Below, in pieces: positions 1 to 4,863 of a DNA stretch of 14,303 nt. The notes under the pieces are model-generated. The model did no database searches and was not told the origin of the DNA. It was given only the letters and a program-made list of their open reading frames with translations. The stretch comes from Pseudomonadota bacterium (GTDB taxonomy: Bacteria > Pseudomonadota > Gammaproteobacteria > Xanthomonadales > Xanthomonadaceae): NCBI GenBank assembly GCA_023423605.1, contig JAFAFF010000081.1, forward strand, positions 1 to 14,303, read 5' to 3'. Position numbers and translations under genes: made by a program. Position 1 is the stretch's first letter; every line of letters starts with the position of its first letter.

Positions 1-150
1 CGCATCTACGAATCGGTGAAGACCGCGCTGCTGGCCTGCCTGCGCGGCTACAACCCGAAGATCGCCCTGGAATTCGCCCGCAAGACGCTGCCTTCCGACA
101 TCCGTCCGGCGTTCTCCGAATTCGAGCGGCACCTGAAGACGGTCAAGTAG
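1..150 (+). CDS. motA: Flagellar motor stator protein MotA, C-terminal end (5' truncated by window)
   Basis: The first 49 codons are open in frame 1 and end at a TAG at 148-150. The peptide contains VKTALLACLRGYNPKIALEF and then RKTLPSDIRP, and ends FERHLKTVK. This matches the cytoplasmic C-terminal tail of E. coli-type MotA, which has GYxPxIAxEFxRKTL in the same place. MotA is the four-helix inner-membrane subunit that forms the proton-conducting stator with MotB and contacts FliG in the rotor. Only the cytoplasmic tail is visible; the membrane helices and the proline and charged residues that touch the rotor lie outside the window. The next gene, motB, starts 3 nt after this stop, so the two are almost certainly co-transcribed and translationally coupled. 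That neighbour makes the assignment secure despite the short fragment. Confidence 0.93.
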   Translation, partial: RIYESVKTALLACLRGYNPKIALEFARKTLPSDIRPAFSEFERHLKTVK

Positions 151-153
151 GCC

Positions 154-1110
154 ATGACCGAACCCCGCCCCACCGTCATCGTCCGCAAGGCCAGGAAGCG
201 CGGCCATGCCGCCCACCATGGGGGGTCGTGGAAGGTGGCCTACGCCGACTTTGTGACCGCGATGATGGCATTCTTCCTGGTGCTGTGGCTGGTGGCCACC
301 ACCAGCAAGCCCGAGCGCGCGGCGATTTCCGATTATTTCCGCAATCCCAGCCCGCTGGCCGGCACCAGCAGCACGCCGGCACCGGGACTGGCGGGACCGG
401 GCGGTGCCAGCACCTCGATGATCAAGCTCGGCGGTGCCACCGATATCAGCCGCGGCGACAGCAACGATCCCTTCCAGAACCGGCGCGAGTCGATTCCCAA
501 GGCCGTGGACCCGCGTGAGCGCGAGGCGCGCCAGCTGGAATCGCTGATGAAGGAACTGCAGGAAGCCATCAGCCGGAGCCAGGCGCTTGAACCCTTCAAG
601 GACCAGTTGCTGCTGGACCTGACGCCGGAAGGACTGCGCATCCAGATCGTGGACCAGCAGAACCGGCCGATGTTCGACCTGGGCGGGGCGACGTTGAAAC
701 CGTATACGCGGACCATCCTGCATGAGCTGTCGAGCTACCTGAACCATGTGCCGAACCGGATCAGCCTGACCGGCCACACCGACACCACCGCCTACAGCAC
801 CACCCATGGTTATGGAAACTGGGAGCTCAGCGCCGACCGCGCCAACGCCGCGCGGCGCGCCCTGGTGGATGGCGGCCTGGAGGAAGCCAAGGTCACCCGC
901 GTGGTCGGCCTGGCATCGTCGGTGTTGTTCGACCGCGATCATCCCCAGAACCCCATCAACCGCCGCATCAGCATCGTGGTGATGACCCAGGCGGCCGAAG
1001 CCGCCGCGCTGGCAGGAGCGGGGTCGCGGGTCACATTGTCCGCCCCCACGCCGGATGCGGACGTGCAGGCGGCAACGGGCCCGGCCACCGTCGGTGATGC
1101 GGCGCCCTGA
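154..1110 (+). CDS. motB: Flagellar motor stator protein MotB
   Basis: A 318-residue protein. The basic N terminus (KARKRGHAAHHGGSWKVAYAD) leads into a single membrane helix at about residues 28-50. Asp32 sits in YADFVTAMMAF, at the same position as the proton-binding Asp32 of E. coli MotB. After a short plug-like stretch (about 52-65) and a Gly/Pro/Ser-rich linker comes an OmpA-like peptidoglycan-binding domain at about 150-278, with TGHTD (206-210), NWELSADRAN (222-231) and NPINRRI (266-272). The protein anchors the MotA/MotB stator to the cell wall and couples proton flow to rotation. An Ala/Pro-rich tail of about 40 residues follows the OmpA fold and is probably disordered. The ATG lies 3 nt after the motA stop, and its ribosome-binding sequence must lie within the end of motA. 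All key residues are present, so it should be functional. Confidence 0.96.
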   Translation: MTEPRPTVIVRKARKRGHAAHHGGSWKVAYADFVTAMMAFFLVLWLVATTSKPERAAISDYFRNPSPLAGTSSTPAPGLAGPGGASTSMIKLGGATDISRGDSNDPFQNRRESIPKAVDPREREARQLESLMKELQEAISRSQALEPFKDQLLLDLTPEGLRIQIVDQQNRPMFDLGGATLKPYTRTILHELSSYLNHVPNRISLTGHTDTTAYSTTHGYGNWELSADRANAARRALVDGGLEEAKVTRVVGLASSVLFDRDHPQNPINRRISIVVMTQAAEAAALAGAGSRVTLSAPTPDADVQAATGPATVGDAAP

Positions 1111-1128
1111 CCGTACATACGGGATGCA

Positions 1129-1147
1129 TGCCGGGCAGAGCCCGGCA
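1129..1147. repeat. REP-like GC-rich hairpin after motB
   Basis: TGCCGGGC (1129-1136) pairs with GCCCGGCA (1140-1147) around an AGA loop, giving an 8-bp stem 18 nt after the motB stop. There is no T tract, so it is not a classical intrinsic terminator, although it may stabilise the motAB 3' end. The GCCGGGC core is shared with the hairpin at 10251-10271, which suggests the same small palindromic repeat family. No GTAG head is visible here. Confidence 0.5.
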
Positions 1148-1164
1148 ACAAGGGGCAGCCGGGC

Positions 1165-1170
1165 TACAAT
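1165..1170 (+). promoter_or_regulatory. Possible -10 box upstream of the 1200 gene
   Basis: TACAAT (5 of 6 to the TATAAT consensus) lies 30 nt before the ATG at 1200, just after the motB hairpin. This is a plausible place for a promoter of the following two-gene unit. No convincing -35 element is found about 17 nt upstream, so the call is weak and rests on the -10 match and position alone. Confidence 0.3.
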
Positions 1171-1199
1171 GGCGCCATTCACTGAATCAGGTAACAACC

Positions 1200-1718
1200 A
1201 TGTCCAAGCAATCCAAGGCCAAGCGCGACAAGCGCAGGAAGCAGCAGGCCAAGCGTCCCTTCCTGCGCCTGAATGACCAGCAGCAGGTGCAGAACCACGC
1301 CGTGCTGACCAACGAAGAAGGCCAGGTCGTCGCGGCCATGGGCCTGCAGGGACGCCAGTGGCTGCTGTCCATCGGCGGCCAGACCATGGGCAACGCTGAC
1401 GATCCGATGCCGATGCTGGCCATGCTCAAGCACCTGGCCAACACCCAGGACAAGCAAGGTCGCCCGGTCGAGCTGCAGTATTCCGAGGGTCTGGGCGCGA
1501 TGGTTGCCGGCCTGGCCGCGGAGAAGGGCCTGGACGCCGACGCCTACCTGGACCAGCTGGCCACGGAATTCGAGAACGTGGATGCCGAGGACATCGCCGA
1601 AGCCGGCGAGGCCGACGCCGCCGTGGACACTGCTGCAGATGCGGATGTGGACGCGCAGGACGACACGGTGGCGGGCGAAGGCGCGACCGACACCAGCGAA
1701 GACAAGCCGCAGGCCTGA
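1200..1718 (+). CDS. Uncharacterised charge-polarised protein (172 aa)
   Basis: I do not recognise a named family. The reading frame is open back to 1128, but the ATG at 1200 is preferred: it follows a hairpin and a possible -10 box, and it starts with a natural-looking N terminus (MSKQSKAKRDKRRKQQAKR). The first 20 residues are strongly basic. The middle (about 25-125) looks folded, with short segments such as VVAAMGLQGRQWLLSIGG and LDADAYLDQLATEFENV. From about residue 126 to the end the chain is Asp/Glu/Ala-rich low complexity (for example DAAVDTAADADVDAQDD). There is no signal peptide or membrane helix, so it is probably cytoplasmic. The basic head could bind nucleic acid and the acidic tail could shield it, but that is speculation. 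It lies 17 nt upstream of the DUF4031 gene, so the two probably share a transcript. Confidence 0.75.
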   Translation: MSKQSKAKRDKRRKQQAKRPFLRLNDQQQVQNHAVLTNEEGQVVAAMGLQGRQWLLSIGGQTMGNADDPMPMLAMLKHLANTQDKQGRPVELQYSEGLGAMVAGLAAEKGLDADAYLDQLATEFENVDAEDIAEAGEADAAVDTAADADVDAQDDTVAGEGATDTSEDKPQA

Positions 1719-1735
1719 ACCTGCACGGCTCGGCC

Positions 1736-2011
1736 ATGACGGTCTACATCGACGATGCGGTGCATCCCTGGCGCGGCGAGCGCTGGGCGCACCTGATGGC
1801 CGACACCCTGGCCGAGCTGCATGCCCTGGCGGCACAGCTCGGCCTGCCCCGCCGCGCATTCCAGAACAAGGCCAGCGGTGCGCATTACGACGTGCCGCTG
1901 TCCCTGCGTGAGCAGGCCATCGCGCTCGGTGCACGGCCGATATCGCGACATACCGACCGCCTGCTGCTCAAGGCCGTCATCGCCCACGCGCGCACGCAGT
2001 ACCGGCCGTAA
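1736..2011 (+). CDS. DUF4031 family protein
   Basis: A 91-residue cytoplasmic protein that starts MTVYIDDAVHPWRGERWAHL and continues with LMADTLAELHALAAQLG, then HYDVPLSLREQAIALGA. The opening TVYIDD, the ADTxxELHAxA segment, the HYDV/HYDI motif and the SxREQAIxxGA region are the pattern I associate with DUF4031, a small family of unknown function common in proteobacteria and actinobacteria. The length is typical, so the gene is complete. It follows the 172-residue gene after 17 nt, which suggests an operon. The stop codon TAA (2009-2011) is part of the GTAA that begins the hairpin at 2010-2032. The conserved Asp and His residues hint at metal or nucleotide binding, but no activity can be claimed from the sequence. 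Confidence 0.85.
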   Translation: MTVYIDDAVHPWRGERWAHLMADTLAELHALAAQLGLPRRAFQNKASGAHYDVPLSLREQAIALGARPISRHTDRLLLKAVIAHARTQYRP

Positions 2012-2032
2012 TGCCGGCCAGTGGCCGGCATT
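2010..2032. repeat. REP-like hairpin between convergent genes
   Basis: AATGCCGGCC (2010-2019) and GGCCGGCATT (2023-2032) form a perfect 10-bp stem with an AGT loop. The element is preceded by GTAA at 2008-2011, close to the GTAG head of SMAG repeats, and overlaps the stop codon of the DUF4031 gene. The convergent gene on the minus strand ends at 2040. Being symmetric, the hairpin can protect both 3' ends. There is no T tract on either side. Confidence 0.6.
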
Positions 2033-2039
2033 GCCGGGT

Positions 2040-2582
2040 TCAGAACGGATCGCTGCCCAGCCGCACTTCCACGTCCAGCAGCGAACACAGCGCCAGCATC
2101 GCGTCATCGTCGCGGGTCAGCGCCATCCAGCCAGTGAAACCATCGCTGCCCGCGTCCACGCTCCACAACGTGTAGTTGTGCTCGCGCAGGCGATCGAACG
2201 CGGTGGACATCAGCTGCACGCCATCCAGCCCTGCGGTGAAATCCTCGTCATCCAGGTCGCCGCCCCAGTCCACCTGCTGGTTGAAGCGTGCCGACAGCTC
2301 ATCCACCGCCGACACCAGCGCGTCCAGATCGTCGCGGTCGACCTCGAAGCCGCTCTGCCAGCCGATCGCGGTGAACAGCGCCGGCAACCAGTCGCTGTCG
2401 GCTTCAAGTGGCTCGCCCTGCTCGGCCAGCGCTTCCCGCCAACGGTTGAACTGCTGCAACGCCAGCTCGTCGTCACCGGGGTTGATCAGCACCAGCAGGT
2501 TCCAGACGCGCGCTTCGAAATCGTCCTCGTCGAAATCGTGCGCCTCTTCCTCGAAGTCGAAATAATCGCTGTTGTCGGGCAT
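2040..2582 (-). CDS. Conserved acidic protein, possibly DUF6630 family
   Basis: A 180-residue protein with a very acidic N terminus (MPDNSDYFDFEEEAHDFDED). The body looks compact and alpha/beta, with NLLVLINPGDDELALQQFNRW, DWLPALFTAIGW, the tryptophan-containing TLWSVDAGSDGFTGWMALT, and a terminal LCSLLDVEVRLGSDPF. I tentatively associate this with DUF6630, a family of unknown function, on general resemblance only. The frame is open back to 2645, but the ATG at 2582 is chosen because the upstream codons encode an unconvincing Pro/Arg-rich extension. There is no signal peptide or membrane helix. It is convergent with the DUF4031 gene (28 nt between stops) and divergent from the DUF3297 gene, with 140 nt between starts. 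No standard promoter could be called in that gap. Confidence 0.8.
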   Translation of the reverse strand: MPDNSDYFDFEEEAHDFDEDDFEARVWNLLVLINPGDDELALQQFNRWREALAEQGEPLEADSDWLPALFTAIGWQSGFEVDRDDLDALVSAVDELSARFNQQVDWGGDLDDEDFTAGLDGVQLMSTAFDRLREHNYTLWSVDAGSDGFTGWMALTRDDDAMLALCSLLDVEVRLGSDPF

Positions 2583-2722
2583 GGAGCGGTTCCAGGAATC
2601 AATGCCGGTATTCTGAGGCCTCGTTGGCCCTGCCGGAAGCGGCACGGCTGCGGGCAGGGGGGGATGGCGGGTATCCTTTACCCATGAAGCCGGCCTTGGT
2701 GGCCGTCACCGTGAACACAGCA

Positions 2723-2977
2723 ATGAGCGAAACCCCTCCTGACCACCTGGCCATCAACCCCGCCAGCCCCTTCCATGATGCCCAGGCGCTCGAGCGCGGC
2801 GTCGGCGTGCGCTTCAACGATATCGAGCGCAATGACGTCGAGGAATACTCGGTCAGCGAAGGCTGGATCCGCGTGCAGGCCGGCAAGGCCCGCGACCGTC
2901 GTGGAAACCCGATGACGCTGAAGATCAAGGGCAAGGTCGAAGTCCGCTACCTGGACCTCAAGCCGCAGGACGCCTGA
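2723..2977 (+). CDS. DUF3297 family protein
   Basis: An 84-residue protein beginning MSETPPDHLAINPASPFHDA, followed by LERGVGVRFND, NDVEEYSVSEGWIRVQAGKA, DRRGNPMTLKIKGKVE and a final Tyr-Leu-Asp-Leu stretch. The layout PPDxLxxNPxSPxxxxxxLxxGxGxRFN, then VEEYxVSEGW, then DRxGNPxTxKxKG, is the DUF3297 pattern, a family of unknown function found as short stand-alone proteins. Upstream in-frame ATG codons exist at 2624 and 2684. The start at 2723 is chosen because family members begin with MS-x-TPPD and the added residues look non-coding. It is probably cytoplasmic and monocistronic, with a divergent neighbour upstream and a convergent antiporter gene downstream. TATCCT at 2672-2677 is a possible -10, without a recognisable -35. 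Confidence 0.88.
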   Translation: MSETPPDHLAINPASPFHDAQALERGVGVRFNDIERNDVEEYSVSEGWIRVQAGKARDRRGNPMTLKIKGKVEVRYLDLKPQDA

Positions 2978-2978
2978 T

Positions 2979-2998
2979 CCGGGCCGGATACGGCCCGG
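2979..2998. terminator. Hairpin between the DUF3297 and antiporter genes
   Basis: CCGGGCCG (2979-2986) pairs with CGGCCCGG (2991-2998) around a GATA tetraloop. This 8-bp GC-only stem begins 2 nt after the DUF3297 stop and 25 nt beyond the antiporter stop on the other strand. No T tract follows, so it may be a transcript-end stabiliser or a Rho-assisted end rather than a strict intrinsic terminator. Confidence 0.5.
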
Positions 2999-3022
2999 CT
3001 GTCCGCCGGCAGCCGCGCCGTG

Positions 3023-4672
3023 TCACTCCTTCTGGCGTGATTCCAGCAGGTCCAGGTTGCGGATCAGCTTGCGCGATATCTCATCGGAGATGACACCGCG
3101 ACGGGTCAGCCGGAACAGTTCCTCGCGCTCGGCGGTGAGCCCTGCGCTGCGCAGCTGCCGGTAGCCGCGCTCCATCCGCCGCACCTTCTCCGGATCCACG
3201 TCCGGCCCATTGTCCTTTTCCAGGTGGCGCTGGTACAGCAGGCTCACCCGGGCCGCCGCATCGTTGTAAAGCTGCACATTCTCGGTGGTCTGGTTCTGCA
3301 CCAGTTGCTGGCGCATCCGCTCCACGCCGGAAAGCGCCGCCTTCGATGCCAGCTTGCGCGCGACATCCTCTTCCTTGCGCTCGCCCGCATCGGCCGGCAG
3401 CTGCAGGCCTTTCAACAACCGCGGCAGCGCCACGCTGGCGCCCACCAGCGAGAACAGGATCACCGCCGCGGCCAGAAAGATCACCAGGTCGCGGGCCGGG
3501 AAGGGATCGCCTCCCGGCAGGAACAACGGCAGGGTCAACACGCCCGCCAGCGTGATCGCGCCTCGCACGCCTGCCACCGAAGTGGCCACCACGATGCGCC
3601 AGTTGGGGCGGCGCTCCTGCGCCGGTTCGCCACGCCGGCGCGCGCGCAGCAGGTTCCAGCGCAGCGAAAGCCATACCCACAGCAGGCGCAGCAGGATCAA
3701 CGCCAGGTTGATCACCACCACGTACACTGCCAGCCACCAGGGATTGTGGTGGCCGGTTTTGCTCATCGTGGCGATGGCGCGTTCAACGATGCCCGGCAGC
3801 TGCTCGCCCAACAGCACGAACATGATGCCGTTGAAGGTGAACTGCAGCATGTTCCACACCGCCGAACGCTGCACGCGCATGCTGCCCGACACCCGTCCGG
3901 TCAGCTCCACGTAACTCATGCTGATGCCGGCCGCCACCGCCGCCAGGATGCCCGATGCATTGATCTCTTCGGCCAGCAGGTAGGCCGCGAACGGGATCAA
4001 CAGGTTGACCAGCATCGCCGCGCCCGGTTCCTCGCCGAAGCGGCGCCACAACCAGCGCTGGAACGTGGACACGCCCAGCGTCACCGCCACGCCCACCGCA
4101 AGACCGGCGACCGCCACCCACAGGAAGGTCAGCGACGCATTGGCCAGCGAGAACGTCCCGGTCATCACCGCGGCCACCGCGAACCGGAAGCAGACCAGGC
4201 CGGAGGCATCGTTGAGCAGTGATTCGCCTTCCAGGATATGCATCAGCCGCTTCGGGATCGGCGCCCTGGAGGCGATCGCTCCGACCGCCACCGGATCGGT
4301 CGGCGAGATGATCGCCGCCAGCGCGAAGGCGACGGCCAGTGGCATCGCCGGAATCATCCAGTGGATCAGCAGGCCGGCACCGATGACCGTGAACACCACC
4401 AGCCCGAACGCCAGTTCGAGGATCGCGCCCTTGTCGCGGAACAACCCCTGCTTGGGGATGCGCCAGCCATCCAGGAACAGCAGCGGCGGCAGGAACAGCA
4501 GGAAGAACATGTCCGGATCAAGTTCGTGTCCGCGGTTGAACACCCCGGCAATGACCGCGCCGAGGGCGATCTGCACCAGCGGCAGCGGCAGCGAGAACGG
4601 CAGGACCCTGACCAGGTAGCCGCTGGCGACCACCGCGACCAGCATCGCCAGGACGACTTCAATGGTGTGCAT
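3023..4672 (-). CDS. CPA1-family Na+/H+ antiporter
   Basis: A 549-residue inner-membrane cation/proton antiporter that exports Na+ (possibly K+) in exchange for protons. About twelve hydrophobic segments fill residues 1-415. Family landmarks are LLFLPPLLFLDGW (58-70), SPTDPVAVGA (123-132), EGESLLNDASGLV (148-160) with the Asn-Asp ion-site pair at 154-155, and GVRGAITLAGVL (368-379). The order TDPVA, then LLND, then GVRGA is characteristic of CPA1 (NhaP/YjcE-like) proteins. A hydrophilic, charged C-terminal tail of about 125 residues (425-549) is probably cytoplasmic and regulatory. The ATG at 4672 is preceded by GGAAG (4677-4681 on the minus strand), a good if close ribosome-binding site. The EAL gene lies upstream on the same strand but 191 nt away, so it is probably a separate unit. 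Substrate specificity cannot be told from the sequence. Confidence 0.93.
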   Translation of the reverse strand: MHTIEVVLAMLVAVVASGYLVRVLPFSLPLPLVQIALGAVIAGVFNRGHELDPDMFFLLFLPPLLFLDGWRIPKQGLFRDKGAILELAFGLVVFTVIGAGLLIHWMIPAMPLAVAFALAAIISPTDPVAVGAIASRAPIPKRLMHILEGESLLNDASGLVCFRFAVAAVMTGTFSLANASLTFLWVAVAGLAVGVAVTLGVSTFQRWLWRRFGEEPGAAMLVNLLIPFAAYLLAEEINASGILAAVAAGISMSYVELTGRVSGSMRVQRSAVWNMLQFTFNGIMFVLLGEQLPGIVERAIATMSKTGHHNPWWLAVYVVVINLALILLRLLWVWLSLRWNLLRARRRGEPAQERRPNWRIVVATSVAGVRGAITLAGVLTLPLFLPGGDPFPARDLVIFLAAAVILFSLVGASVALPRLLKGLQLPADAGERKEEDVARKLASKAALSGVERMRQQLVQNQTTENVQLYNDAAARVSLLYQRHLEKDNGPDVDPEKVRRMERGYRQLRSAGLTAEREELFRLTRRGVISDEISRKLIRNLDLLESRQKE

Positions 4673-4774
4673 GCATCTTCCAGGTAACGGCGCCGGAAAG
4701 AGGCTGCGAAGCCGGGCGCCACGAACCCGAAAAAACTAGCACACCCGGCCGCCGTCGCGCATGTCGGCGCCCAT

Positions 4775-4799
4775 GCCGGGTAAAACACGAATACCCAGC
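4775..4799. other. Weak hairpin in the EAL-antiporter gap
   Basis: In the 191-bp gap 4673-4863, GCCGGGTA (4775-4782) can pair with TACCCAGC (4792-4799), giving an 8-bp stem with one G-T pair and a 9-nt loop. A run of six T on the minus strand (4732-4737) is about 38 nt further on, too far to make it an intrinsic terminator for the EAL gene. No promoter for the antiporter gene could be called with confidence in this gap. Confidence 0.3.
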
Positions 4800-4863
4800 C
4801 CGTTCATGCCCGCCATGCAGCCAATGCCGGCGGCCTGCCACGCAGCCCGGCGCGGATGGCACC

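Noticed and set aside
1128..1199. Extended start of the 172-residue protein at 1128
   Set aside because: The added codons would be read through the motB hairpin and the possible -10 box. The ATG at 1200 gives a natural Lys-rich start.
2624..2722. Upstream starts (2624, 2684) for the DUF3297 protein
   Set aside because: Family members begin near MSxTPPD, matching the ATG at 2723. The extra residues resemble non-coding sequence.
3224..4222. 332-codon plus-strand frame opposite the antiporter gene
   Set aside because: The His/Gln/Arg-rich sequence has no fold signature, while the minus strand has the full set of CPA1 motifs.
4732..4737. T6 tract on the minus strand as an intrinsic terminator of the EAL gene
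   Set aside because: No stable stem lies directly before it. The nearest 8-bp hairpin is about 38 nt upstream.
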